41,891 nt of DNA, from assembly GCA_035531955.1 (NCBI GenBank), contig DATKRZ010000027.1, forward strand, positions 1-41,891, in the 5' to 3' direction. The translations under genes and the position numbers were made by a program. Below the pieces are notes generated by a model. It saw only the letters and a program-made list of their open reading frames with translations, had not been told where the DNA came from and ran no database searches. This document shows positions 24,457 through 32,532 of this stretch, piece after piece. Numbering within the stretch: the first letter of the stretch is position 1; each line of letters begins with the position of its first letter. Origin of the DNA: Bog-756 sp035531955. GTDB taxonomy: Bacteria; Actinomycetota; Acidimicrobiia; Acidimicrobiales; RAAP-2.

Positions 24457-24465
24457 CAACTTCAC

Positions 24466-25407
24466 CTATGTGAAGAGCACCGAAATGCTCTCCCGATTGG
24501 CGATCCGCCGAATGGCTTCACCAAGCAACCCGGCAATAGACACGACTTCAACCTTGGATGACAGGGCCACCGGCTGAGTTTCAACGCTGTCGGTCATAAA
24601 CAGTCGCTTGATCGGACTCTCATCGATGCGGCTCACGGCTTCTCCAGCGAGAAGGCCGTGGCTCACCGCCGCATAGACGGACACAGCGCCCTTCTCGATC
24701 AGGACCCGTGCGGCATCCGCCAGTGTCCCTGCCGAAATCGTGAAGTCATCCACGATCAGAGCAGTACACCCAGCCACTGATCCGATCAGTTCAACCACTT
24801 CGGCTGTTTCCGAGTGGTCGACTCGGCGTTTGTCAGCAATGGCGAGCGGTACGTTGAGACGCTCCGACCACTGCCGGGCCTTCTTGGCGAAGCCTGCATC
24901 TGGAGCGACGACCAGCAGGTTCGGGAGTGTCTTGGATGCGATCACATCGCACAGGACCGGTAGAGCGTAGAGGTCATCCACGGGAACCTTGAAGAAGCCC
25001 TGCACCTGAGGCGCATGGAGGTCAAGTGTGATGACACGGTCTACTCCTGCCGCCTCGATTGCATCCGCACACACCCGAGCACGAATCGACACCCGAGGCT
25101 CGTCCTTCTTGTCCCCCTTGGCATAGCTGAAGTATGGGATGACCGCAGTGACCGATGCGGCACTGGCTCTCTTCAGAGCATCGATCCAGAACAACAATTC
25201 CATGAAGTTGTCATTGGCCGGAAAGCCCGTTCCCTGAACTAGGAACACGTCCCGGCCCCGAACGTTGTCGAGAACTCTGACGAAGAGGTTCCCCTCGGAG
25301 AACTTCAACGTCTCGCCGGCTCCAAGAGGGCAGTCCAAGTAGTCGGCGATTGCGCTTCCGAGCTTGCGGCTGGCAGACCCAGCAAAGAGGAGGAAGTCGT
25401 CTCTCAC
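24466..25407 (-). CDS. prs: ribose-phosphate pyrophosphokinase paralogue
   Basis: A 313-residue PRPP synthetase-like protein (ribose 5-phosphate plus ATP gives PRPP). It matches class I enzymes along its length: LFAGSASRKLGSAIADYL, FSEGNLFVRVLDNVRGRDVF, NDNFMELLFWIDALKRASA, TLDLHAPQVQGFF, VAPDAGFAKKA and DKRR. Differences from housekeeping Prs: the ATP loop reads YAKGDKKDEPRVSI instead of YARQDRK..., and the PRPP loop reads VDDFTISAGTL instead of VDDMIDTAGT, so one acidic residue is lost. This suggests a recognised paralogous subgroup rather than the main enzyme. GTG (complement 25405-25407) follows TACATT by six bases, so the mRNA is probably leaderless. It lies in the low-GC segment and is divergent from a methyltransferase. 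Confidence 0.85.
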   Translation of the reverse strand: MRDDFLLFAGSASRKLGSAIADYLDCPLGAGETLKFSEGNLFVRVLDNVRGRDVFLVQGTGFPANDNFMELLFWIDALKRASAASVTAVIPYFSYAKGDKKDEPRVSIRARVCADAIEAAGVDRVITLDLHAPQVQGFFKVPVDDLYALPVLCDVIASKTLPNLLVVAPDAGFAKKARQWSERLNVPLAIADKRRVDHSETAEVVELIGSVAGCTALIVDDFTISAGTLADAARVLIEKGAVSVYAAVSHGLLAGEAVSRIDESPIKRLFMTDSVETQPVALSSKVEVVSIAGLLGEAIRRIANRESISVLFT

Positions 25408-25413
25408 GACTCC

Positions 25414-25419
25414 AATGTA
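25414..25419 (-). promoter_or_regulatory. -10 TACATT, leaderless prs start
   Basis: On the minus strand TACATT is followed by GGAGTC and then the GTG start, giving a transcript that would begin at or next to the start codon. Confidence 0.5.
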
Positions 25420-25465
25420 CCTGGAAGGGTTTGAGAGCTGTGAGGCCACACGCCCCGACGTCCCA

Positions 25466-25537
25466 GTCGAGGGTGGTCTGCCGCCCGCAAGCACACCCCG
25501 ATCGACAACCGCCGCCGAGCCCGTCAAGGGTGGTCTG
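25466..25537. repeat. direct repeat GTC(G/A)AGGGTGGTCTG
   Basis: Copies at 25466-25480 and 25523-25537 differ at one base and are 57 bases apart, in the divergent region between the PRPP synthetase and methyltransferase genes. On the minus strand the right copy contains TTGAC. They could be regulator sites or relics of an element end. Confidence 0.5.
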
Positions 25538-25606
25538 ACCCAGACTGCACAACGAAATTCGGGGACAGCTACTTGGCGCGGGATTGCTGTGGTTGGATGG
25601 AAGGCC

Positions 25607-26383
25607 GTGGGGTCGTCGAGCAGCTTCGAGTCGCTCGTTGCCGAAGGGGCGTCCGTGCCACTGCAGGGCTGGGACTTTTCTTGGTTCGAGGGGAGGGCAA
25701 CTGAGGAACGTCCCCCATGGGGTTACGCCAAGATGGTTTCAAGGCGCCTTGGGCGGGCTCGGGCCGCCCTCGATGTGGACACCGGCGGCGGTGAGGTGCT
25801 CGCTTGGGCGCTCGCACATGCATCGGCCCGTCCTCCAGTGCTCGCGGCGGTCGAAGGCTGGGCCGCCAACGTGGAGGTCGCCCGCCGCCTCGGCGATTTC
25901 GGTGTCCGCATCGCGTACGTGAGTGCCAATGCGCCGCTGCCATTCGATGACGGATCGTTCGACCTGGTGGTGAGTCGCCATCCGGTCCGAACCGATTGGG
26001 GGGAGGTTGCGCGCGTCCTTCGTCCGGGCGGGAGCTACCTGTCGCAGCAAGTGGGCGCAGGGTCGAACAAGGAGCTCACCGACTTCCTCATGGGCCATCA
26101 GCCCGTCGGGGGGGCCAGAAAGACGACGACCGTGATCACGGGAGCCGAGGGAGCAGGGCTCAAGGTCCGTGACTTGCGCGAAGCGACGCTTCGTGTCGTC
26201 TTCTTCGACATCGGGGCCGTCGTTCATTTCCTGCGCAAGGTGACCTGGACGGTTCCCGACTTCAGCGTCGAGCCCTACAGGGATCAGCTTGTCGCACTTC
26301 ACCGCATGATCGAGCGGAGCGGCTCGTTCGTCTGCCACTCGACACGATTCCTCATCGAAGCGACCAAGCCCGTGACCGCATAG
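25607..26383 (+). CDS. class I SAM-dependent methyltransferase
   Basis: A 258-residue methyltransferase of the methyltransf-11 type. The opening ESLVAEGASVPLQGWDFSWFEGRATEE leads to ALDVDTGGGEVLAWAL, the SAM-binding motif I (GxGxG variant D-x-T-G-G-G-E). Motif II is VLAAVEGW, and FDLVVSRHPV plus EVARVLRPGGSYLSQQVG form post-II and motif III-like elements typical of the fold. The target is unknown. I choose GTG 25607; GTG 25589 and longer starts are possible, but the family normally begins near FESLVAE. The ribosome site GGAAGG is only two bases from the start and weak. It lies in the low-GC segment. Confidence 0.85.
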   Translation: MGSSSSFESLVAEGASVPLQGWDFSWFEGRATEERPPWGYAKMVSRRLGRARAALDVDTGGGEVLAWALAHASARPPVLAAVEGWAANVEVARRLGDFGVRIAYVSANAPLPFDDGSFDLVVSRHPVRTDWGEVARVLRPGGSYLSQQVGAGSNKELTDFLMGHQPVGGARKTTTVITGAEGAGLKVRDLREATLRVVFFDIGAVVHFLRKVTWTVPDFSVEPYRDQLVALHRMIERSGSFVCHSTRFLIEATKPVTA

Positions 26384-26448
26384 CCGGCGGTGAGGGCAGG
26401 GTCGGCCGCTATTTTGTCCCGAGGGCACAGCTGGCGCCGATCGAGGCA
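26384..26448. other. short spacer after the methyltransferase
   Basis: No gene, hairpin or repeat stands out between the methyltransferase stop and the remnant. The plus-strand frame 26479-26676 is not supported and overlaps the better minus-strand remnant. Confidence 0.4.
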
Positions 26449-26668
26449 TCACCGACGCGGGCCGAACAGCTCCGGGAAGTGTTCAATCTCGTCGGCTCCG
26501 CGAGCCGCCGACAAGAGGAGGTTCGCGAGTGCGGCGTCATCCTCCGGCATGAACCTGAGTCCGTCCACACCGTTTCGGTCAAGAATCCATCTTCCGACGA
26601 GGAGTGCCCTGCGATTGTTACCTTCGGTGATTACCTGTGTTCGTCAGGCAGAGCCTGCCGTCTGGAAG
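26449..26668 (-). pseudogene. frameshifted remnant, ParB/Srx-like C-terminal part
   Basis: The minus strand carries LPDGRLCLTNTGNHRR in one frame (stopping at 26618-26620) and GNNRRALLVGRWILDRNG followed by PEDDAALANLLLSAARGADE and ELFGPRR in the next frame, ending at TGA 26449-26451. The two overlap at the GN(H/N)RR motif. Joining them requires removal of a 13-base imperfect duplication (26610-26622 and 26623-26635, 9 of 13 identical). The D-G-x5-T-G-N-x-R pattern resembles the DGxHR motif of ParB/Srx-fold proteins, but this is tentative. The part upstream of 26668 was not recognised. Confidence 0.45.
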
Positions 26669-26879
26669 CGGTGTGAGGCCTGCGCCATGCTCCAACGATG
26701 AATCGCGCGACGAAACAGCGGCCCGTACAGGCCTGTCCCTGTGTTGCCGGTCATCCAGGGTCGATAGTGTGCCACCAAGCCAGTGTTCTGGGTCGAGGTC
26801 ACACGGAATGACCAATCTCGATACAGTGAGCAGCTCAGGGCTTCGGGTGGATACATTTGAGGGGGAACGGGCCATATCC

Positions 26880-28343
26880 ATGAACTTGTCTGATGTGCGT
26901 GCCGCCGTGGGAGTGATCGGTCTGCTCCTAGTTGTCGTACTCAGCACCAGCGGATTCGAGGAGGGAGCAGCGGGAGCAGCGCCGATCCCGCAAGTGCCCT
27001 ATCAAGCGGCAGCGGCGATATCGGGTCCAATCACCACCGGACACGTCATCGAGCCACTGTCAGCCCGATCTTCCAATCTTGCCGCAAACGGATATATCGA
27101 GCACGAGTACTTCGCGTCAGGCACGGCAGCGGCCTTTACGGCGACGTCTTCGCCGAGTAACGGCAAGTGGTCGATCGCGCCTACGACATCGGCTTCCTAC
27201 CGAACCCGGATATTGGTACGCCGACCGAAAGACCCCGCTCGCTTCAATGGCACCGTAGTCGTCGAGTGGATGAACGTCTCCGCTGGGGAGTCGGCACCCG
27301 ATTGGGACTATTTGAACCCGAAGCTCATGAGGGACGGATATGCGTATGTGGCGGTTTCGGCCCAAGCTCTGGGCGTCAGCGGCGGCCCACCGATTCTTGG
27401 GACCGTGAGTCTCGGTTCCAGTGGTGGCCTTGTCGGCTCCGAGCCAGCCCGCTACGGAACGCTCCATCACCCCGGAGACCAATATGCGTTGGATATCTTC
27501 GCCCAAATCGGAAAGTCCCTCCGGACCACTAAGCAGCAGGCCTTGGGCAATCTGCATCCTAAACACATTGTCGCTGTGGGCGAGTCCCAGTCAGCCTTTT
27601 ACCTCACAACGTTTGCCGACGCTCTACAACCTCGGACCCACACTTTTGACGGCATCTTCATCCATAGCAGGGGCGGGTCCGGCGCTTCCTTGAGTGGGTC
27701 AGCCATTACCTCTGGGGAGGGTCCGTCGGGGTTGCGGATCCGCCCTGACCTCAGTGTGCCGGTCTTCATGTTCGAGACCCAGACGGACCTCGTTGAGCTG
27801 GGTTACGCAGCGGCACAACAACCCAACACAAGTCGGATCCGAACGTGGGAGGTGGCGGGTACGTCACACGCCGACGCATATCTCGTTGGTCCGGCGGCGG
27901 GTATTCTCGGCTGTACCACCCCCGTCAACGACGGTCCCCAGCACATTGTCGTCCAAGCAGCATTCGCCGCCTTCACCAAGTGGGTGGACGATGCCGTACC
28001 ACCGCCGTCCCCATCTCCATTCCGTCTGTCCAGCTCGCGCCCGGCGACTTTGGTCCTCGACATTCACGGCAACGTCGTTGGTGGTGTGCGGACCCCGGCC
28101 GTCGATGTTCCGGTGTCGACCCTAAGCGGCGCGGCCCCAGCCGGTGCTAGCGCGATCTGCTCACTGTTCGGTTCAACGACCTCGTTCAGTCAGAGCATGT
28201 TGCGCAACCTCTACCACAGCAAGAGCAACTACCTCGCTTCTTACAAAACCGACCTTGACAAGGCGATCAACAGAGGATTCATCCTCAGAGCAGACCGTGC
28301 AGCGCTGCTCGCCCAAGCGCAGCAGGTTGCGTTCTCGTCATAG
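26880..28343 (+). CDS. secreted alpha/beta hydrolase (Abhydrolase_10 type)
   Basis: A 487-residue exported protein. A Sec signal is visible: MNLSDVRAA, hydrophobic VGVIGLLLVVVLSTSG, cleavage probably near AGAAP (about residue 34). The mature enzyme shows RILVRRPKDPARFNGTVVVEWMNVS, then VGESQSAFYL with the nucleophile Ser (GESQS), FETQTDLVELG with a candidate acid, and AGTSHADAY with the catalytic His. This order matches the alpha/beta-hydrolase-10 family, secreted esterases of unknown substrate. ATG 26880 is chosen for the signal peptide; ATG 26808 is in frame and longer. TACATT at 26852-26857 is a possible -10. Codon use is less GC-biased than flanking DNA outside the segment. Confidence 0.82.
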   Translation: MNLSDVRAAVGVIGLLLVVVLSTSGFEEGAAGAAPIPQVPYQAAAAISGPITTGHVIEPLSARSSNLAANGYIEHEYFASGTAAAFTATSSPSNGKWSIAPTTSASYRTRILVRRPKDPARFNGTVVVEWMNVSAGESAPDWDYLNPKLMRDGYAYVAVSAQALGVSGGPPILGTVSLGSSGGLVGSEPARYGTLHHPGDQYALDIFAQIGKSLRTTKQQALGNLHPKHIVAVGESQSAFYLTTFADALQPRTHTFDGIFIHSRGGSGASLSGSAITSGEGPSGLRIRPDLSVPVFMFETQTDLVELGYAAAQQPNTSRIRTWEVAGTSHADAYLVGPAAGILGCTTPVNDGPQHIVVQAAFAAFTKWVDDAVPPPSPSPFRLSSSRPATLVLDIHGNVVGGVRTPAVDVPVSTLSGAAPAGASAICSLFGSTTSFSQSMLRNLYHSKSNYLASYKTDLDKAINRGFILRADRAALLAQAQQVAFSS

Positions 28344-28466
28344 CGAGCTGAGGCCAGATCTCTTGCATTCAGGGCCACCGAAGTGCCGGTCGATTGCCGT
28401 CCCGGCCGCAGCGTTAGGGCCGGGTCGGACGGACGTGCCCAAATCGTGAGTTACCTTCCAGCCAAA

Positions 28467-28833
28467 CTACGAGATCGTGACGGTGAAGGTCGCTACGGCA
28501 GTGTTCCTGGTCGGGGGCCCGAGCGTGGTGACCACCCCGGCAGTGGTGATCCGTCCGATCGAGTGTGTTGCGGGCTGGAATCTGGTGAGTTTGCCTTCGT
28601 TCGTGAACCACATTGCCCCATCTGGCCCAGTCGTGATTGCTACCGGGTTGACGATGGTCGGATTTCTTGTAGTTGGAGACCACCCCGGCCGCCTCGGCAC
28701 GGGCGCCACCAACGAACACGGCGACTGCGGGCAGGCCCAACGTGACCATGGCCATGGTCACCAACGGCCGAATGCCCTGGAGGCGCTTCTTGGGTTGGGG
28801 GTTGTCGCAAGGACTCGGAGATTCGTTGCTCAC
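28467..28833 (-). pseudogene. frameshifted relic of a streptogramin-lyase-like (Vgb) beta-propeller protein
   Basis: The first frame starts at GTG (complement 28831-28833) with a membrane/signal segment, RPLVTMAMVTLGLPAVAVFVGGARAEAAGVVSNY. Then the frame becomes nonsense, while the next frame gives PTIVNPVAITTGPDGAMWFTNEG and SIGRITTAGVVTTLGPPT, the signature blade of virginiamycin B lyase-like propellers, and ends at TAG 28467-28469. Removing one base from the run near 28662-28668 (AACTACAAGAAATCC) restores a single frame. A complete propeller has about seven blades of this type; here barely one remains, so the gene is both truncated and frameshifted. Confidence 0.7.
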
Positions 28834-29148
28834 AGCTGTCCCGCTACCACGAAGGAGGTCGCCCCCGCACCTGATGGCTTACCACGGATACGACCGGGCC
28901 ACCCCGGCTGGTTTGCGGGAGCGAGAGCTGACGGCCGGGCTGAAGATAAGCGTTGTTCCTGCGGGACGCCGCTTCACCTTGCATGGTCGGCGAGGGCAGC
29001 ATGGACGCAGTCTGCCAGTCCGAGGAGCGCGCTCGGAGCCGGCCAAGGACGACAGGGTGCGCCCCCGGCGGCCGGCTCAGGCGGAATCCCGGCCAGGTGG
29101 CCCCACCAGAGCGAGCGTCCGGGTCAATCACTGATTTAGTCTCTGCCG
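28834..29148. other. gap before the amidase gene
   Basis: Open frames exist on both strands (for example 28844-29131 minus) but none has a ribosome site, recognisable motif or steady codon bias. The stretch marks the return to high GC; the amidase promoter lies at its end. Confidence 0.5.
29137..29142 (+). promoter_or_regulatory. -10 TAGTCT, leaderless amidase start
   Basis: TAGTCT is followed by CTGCCG and then ATG 29149. No ribosome site is present, so a leaderless mRNA is likely. Confidence 0.5.
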
Positions 29149-30558
29149 ATGTACCAGAACCAGTACGCGTCTGCGCTCGAAGTGGCGGCGGCCATCGCGG
29201 CCAAGGAGGTGAGCCCGGTCGAGGTGCTCGAGGTCTGTCTGACTCGGATCGACGGCCTCAATCCCCTCCTCAACGCCGTCATCTGGCGCAACGACGATGA
29301 GGCCCGGGCGGAGGCCAGGGCGCTCGGCGAGCGGATCGCCCGGGGTGCCCGGGACCTCCCCCCCTTCGCCGGGGTGCCGCTCCCGATCAAGGACCTCCTC
29401 CCCGTGGCCGGACAGCCGGTGACCTTCGGGTCCGAGGGGGCTCCCGATGGCCCGAGCGACACCGGTGAGCCCATCGCCGAGGCCCTGCGAGCGGCCGGCT
29501 TCATCCTCACCGGGCGGACCAACGCCCCCGAGTTCGGATCCATCACGGTGACCGAGAACAACCGGTTCGGCGCCACCCGCAACCCCTGGGACCCGGCGCA
29601 CACCCCGGGAGGCTCGAGCGGGGGCGCGGCCGCGTCAGTGGCAGCCGGCATGTTCCCGGTGGCCCATGCGGGCGACGGAGGGGGTTCCATCCGGATTCCG
29701 GCGTCGTGCTGCGGACTGGTCGGGCTGAAGCCGAGCCGGGGCCGGGTGGCCTCGTCGGTCCCCGGGTGGCAGGGCATGGTGACCGAGGGTGCCCTCAGCC
29801 GGACGGTCGCCGACACCGCCGCGGTGCTCGACGTCATCGGCGCCCCCGACCCCTACGCCTGGTGGAATGCCCCGGTGCCGGAGCGTCCCTTCATCGAGGA
29901 GGTGGGGGCCGACCCCGGCCGGCTCCGGGTGGCGCTGTGCACGGTGTCAGCACTGGGCCTGCCGGTCGCCGCTGGCCCGCTGGCCGCCGTCGAGCACGCG
30001 GGCGAGCTGCTCGAGGCCGCCGGCCACCACGTCTCGAGCCTGGATGCCGATGTGTTCGATCCGGCCGGACTGGGGCCTTTCCTCCACGTGGTCAATGCCG
30101 GGCTGAGCGAGGTCGCCGGCATCGACTGGACGCGGGTCGAGCCGCACAATCGGGCCGGCTATGCGGCGGGGAAGGCGGTCGACAGCCTCACCTTCGCCCG
30201 CTCACTCGCCGACCTGCAGCGGATGACCCGGGTGATCGCCCGGCGCTTCGACGACGAATTCGACCTGCTGGTCACGCCGACCATGACCATCGAGCCGCCG
30301 AAGGTCGGGCTACTGGAGGCGGTCCACGCCGACCCCAGCGCTCCGGTCACGGAGATCGTGGCCATGGCCGCCTTCACCGCCGTGTTCAACATCACCGGTC
30401 AGCCGGCCATCAGCCTGCCCCTGCACACCGGGGCATCGGGCCTGCCGGTCGGCGTGCAGATCGTCGCCGGTGCCTGGCGCGAGGCGCAGCTGCTGGCCGT
30501 CGCCTCCCAGCTCGAACAGGCCGACCCGTGGGGCGACCGCCACCCCCGCCTCGACTGA
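29149..30558 (+). CDS. amidase signature family enzyme
   Basis: A 469-residue amidohydrolase with the Ser-cisSer-Lys triad. The catalytic Lys is in GVPLPIKDLLP (about residue 82), and the signature region TPGGSSGGAAASVAAG followed by GDGGGSIRIPASCCGLVGLKPS carries both serines. The family includes aliphatic and aryl amidases, 6-aminohexanoate hydrolases and GatA-like proteins; lack of gatB/gatC neighbours argues against tRNA amidation. Cytoplasmic; no signal peptide. ATG 29149 is supported by the -10 hexamer six bases upstream. It is convergent with the ABC operon, whose last gene ends 18 bases away. Confidence 0.92.
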   Translation: MYQNQYASALEVAAAIAAKEVSPVEVLEVCLTRIDGLNPLLNAVIWRNDDEARAEARALGERIARGARDLPPFAGVPLPIKDLLPVAGQPVTFGSEGAPDGPSDTGEPIAEALRAAGFILTGRTNAPEFGSITVTENNRFGATRNPWDPAHTPGGSSGGAAASVAAGMFPVAHAGDGGGSIRIPASCCGLVGLKPSRGRVASSVPGWQGMVTEGALSRTVADTAAVLDVIGAPDPYAWWNAPVPERPFIEEVGADPGRLRVALCTVSALGLPVAAGPLAAVEHAGELLEAAGHHVSSLDADVFDPAGLGPFLHVVNAGLSEVAGIDWTRVEPHNRAGYAAGKAVDSLTFARSLADLQRMTRVIARRFDDEFDLLVTPTMTIEPPKVGLLEAVHADPSAPVTEIVAMAAFTAVFNITGQPAISLPLHTGASGLPVGVQIVAGAWREAQLLAVASQLEQADPWGDRHPRLD

Positions 30559-30576
30559 CGTCGCCGGAACCCGTAC

Positions 30577-32532
30577 TCAGTGCCGGGGCGCAGCCGCGGC
30601 GGCCTCGGAGCCGTCGGACTGGCTCACCCAGGTGGTGTACATCGCCGCGTAGAGTCCACCGGCCGCCACCAGCTCGTCGTGCGGACCCACCTCGACGACG
30701 TGACCGCGGTCGACCACCACGATCCGGTCGGCCCGCATGGCCGTCGACAGCCGGTGGGCGATGAGGATGGCGGTCCGGTTCTCGAGCAGGGCGTCGAGCG
30801 CGGTCTCGATCTTGGTCTCGGACTGCAGGTCCAGGTTGGAGGTGGCCTCGTCCAGCACCAACACCCGGGGATGGGCGAGAAAGGCCCGGGCCAGGGCGAT
30901 CAGCTGGCGCTCGCCGGACGACAGGGTCTGTCCGCGCTCGTGGACGACGGTGTCGAGGCCGCCGGGCATGCGCTCGACCAACTCGGTCAGCCCGACCCGG
31001 TCCACCGCCTCGCGGATCTCGCCCTCGGAGGCCTCCGGGCGGGCGAAGGCGATGTTGTCGCCGATGGTCCCGGCGAACAGGAACGGCTCCTGGGGGACCA
31101 CGCCGAGCTGGCGGCGAAGTGACAACATGGTGACGCTGCGCAGGTCGTGGCCGTCGATGAGGACCCGGCCCTCGGTGGGGTCGTAGAAGCGGGTGACCAG
31201 CTTTGCCAGCGTCGACTTGCCGGCTCCGGTGGCGCCGACGAAAGCCACCGTCTCGCCCGGGGCCACGGTCAGGTTGACGTCCTCGATGACCAGCAGGCCG
31301 GGGTCGTATCCGAACGACAGGCGGTCGAAGACGATCTCGCCGTCGATCGGGGGCAGGACGATGGCGTCGGCCGCCTCTACGACCGTGGGTGTGGTGTCGA
31401 TGAGATCGCGCAGCTTGTCCACCGAGGCCTGGCCCTGCTGATAGGTGTTGTACTGCTGGACCAGGAGCTGGATGGGCTGGAAGAACCGGTTGAGATACAA
31501 GAAGAAGGCCACCAGGGCCCCGATTGACAGGGTGTGGTCGAGCACCATCCCGCCGCCGACGGCCAACAGTACGGCCTGGCTGAGCACGCCGAGCAGCTGG
31601 GTGCCCGGGCCGTAGACGGCGTTGACGTGGGCGGTGTAGTTGTTGGCGTCCCGGTAGTCGCCGACCACGTTCCGGTGGTGGATCACATTGTGCCGCTGGC
31701 GGTTGTGGGCGGTGACGATGCGGACGCCGTGGAGGCTCTCGGACAGGTCGGCCAGCACGTTGGCGATGCCGTCGCGCACCCGGTCGTAGCCGCGCTCGGA
31801 GGCGCGCTTGAACCACAGCGAGGCCAGCACCAGGGCGGGGACGATGAGCAGGACGGTGATGGTGGCCAGAGCGATGTTGGTGGCGAAGAGGATCACGGTG
31901 ATGACCACCATGGTCAGGGCCTGGATGGCCAGTTGCGACAGGCCGTCCTGCAGCAGCTGCTGGAGGTTCTCGATGTCGCTGGTCATCCGGCTCATGACCA
32001 CGCCCGCCTTCTCCTCGGTGAAGAACCCGAGCGAGAGGCGCTGGAGGTGGGCGAACACCTTGACCCGCAGATCGTTCATCACCCAGGCGGCCAGCCGGCC
32101 GGTGACCTGCACCTGGAACCGCTGGGCCAGGGAGGTGATCACGATGAAGACGACATAGGCCGCGGCCATGGCGGCGACGACGGCGAAGTCCTTGTGCGGG
32201 TACATGCCGTCGTTGATGGCGATCTCGGTGAGCTTGGGGCCGGTCTGGGCGGCGATCGAGATCACCACCACCAGCAACCCAGCCAGCGCCAGCATCCGCG
32301 GGTACTTGGTGAGGAGGCGCCACAGGGTCAGGCGGCGGAGCTCCGCCTCGGACCCGTTCTGCTGGAACTCGATGTCGGGCTCGGGGTGCTCGGGCTCGGA
32401 CGCCAGCAGCCGGTCCACCCCGTCCTGCAGCTCGGAGGGGATGCCGGCGAAGGGCAGGCCGGGCGCGGCCGGACGCCCGAAGCCCCCCGGGGCGCCGCCG
32501 AATCCTCCGGCCATCCCGCCGCCCCAGCTCAT
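30577..32532 (-). CDS. ABC exporter half-transporter B (permease-ATPase)
   Basis: A 651-residue type IV exporter subunit: a Gly-rich N-terminus (GGGMAGGFGGAPGGFG), six membrane helices (about residues 80-360), and an ATPase domain. Walker A GATGAGKST, Q-loop VVPQEPFLF, Walker B VLVLDEATSNLD and the His loop IAHRLST are canonical. The signature motif reads LSSGERQ in place of LSGGQ. Because nucleotides are sandwiched between Walker A of one half and the signature of the other, this leaves one altered site in the heterodimer. The ATG overlaps the partner's TGA by four bases (ATGA, 32529-32532). It probably exports lipids, drugs or peptides. Confidence 0.92.
   Translation of the reverse strand: MSWGGGMAGGFGGAPGGFGRPAAPGLPFAGIPSELQDGVDRLLASEPEHPEPDIEFQQNGSEAELRRLTLWRLLTKYPRMLALAGLLVVVISIAAQTGPKLTEIAINDGMYPHKDFAVVAAMAAAYVVFIVITSLAQRFQVQVTGRLAAWVMNDLRVKVFAHLQRLSLGFFTEEKAGVVMSRMTSDIENLQQLLQDGLSQLAIQALTMVVITVILFATNIALATITVLLIVPALVLASLWFKRASERGYDRVRDGIANVLADLSESLHGVRIVTAHNRQRHNVIHHRNVVGDYRDANNYTAHVNAVYGPGTQLLGVLSQAVLLAVGGGMVLDHTLSIGALVAFFLYLNRFFQPIQLLVQQYNTYQQGQASVDKLRDLIDTTPTVVEAADAIVLPPIDGEIVFDRLSFGYDPGLLVIEDVNLTVAPGETVAFVGATGAGKSTLAKLVTRFYDPTEGRVLIDGHDLRSVTMLSLRRQLGVVPQEPFLFAGTIGDNIAFARPEASEGEIREAVDRVGLTELVERMPGGLDTVVHERGQTLSSGERQLIALARAFLAHPRVLVLDEATSNLDLQSETKIETALDALLENRTAILIAHRLSTAMRADRIVVVDRGHVVEVGPHDELVAAGGLYAAMYTTWVSQSDGSEAAAAAPRH

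Larger units (their letters stand above)
24270..29148. other. low-GC composition segment
   Basis: Base composition and codon use change sharply after recD and return at the amidase gene: A/T third positions and AT-rich stretches become common. The segment holds a PRPP synthetase paralogue, a methyltransferase, a secreted hydrolase, two gene relics and long gaps. No integrase, transposase, tRNA or flanking direct repeat was found, so transfer is inferred from composition alone. Confidence 0.6.

Noticed and set aside
24151..24465. GTG-started 104-codon minus-strand frame directly after the prs stop
   Set aside because: More than a third lies antisense to recD with Arg/Pro/Gly-rich composition, and the frame runs through a strong inverted repeat that looks like a terminator.
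26479..26676. Plus-strand 65-codon frame (MFNLVGSASRRQEE...)
   Set aside because: It is antisense to the better-supported minus-strand remnant, and has no ribosome site or family.
26390..26701. Plus-strand 103-codon frame after the methyltransferase
   Set aside because: Composition is Ser/Arg-rich and shadow-like, with no motif.
28844..29131. Minus-strand 95-codon frame before the amidase
   Set aside because: No ribosome site, no steady codon bias, no motif.
24270..29148. Prophage or transposon explanation for the low-GC segment
   Set aside because: No integrase, transposase, terminal inverted repeat, tRNA or flanking direct repeat could be found.
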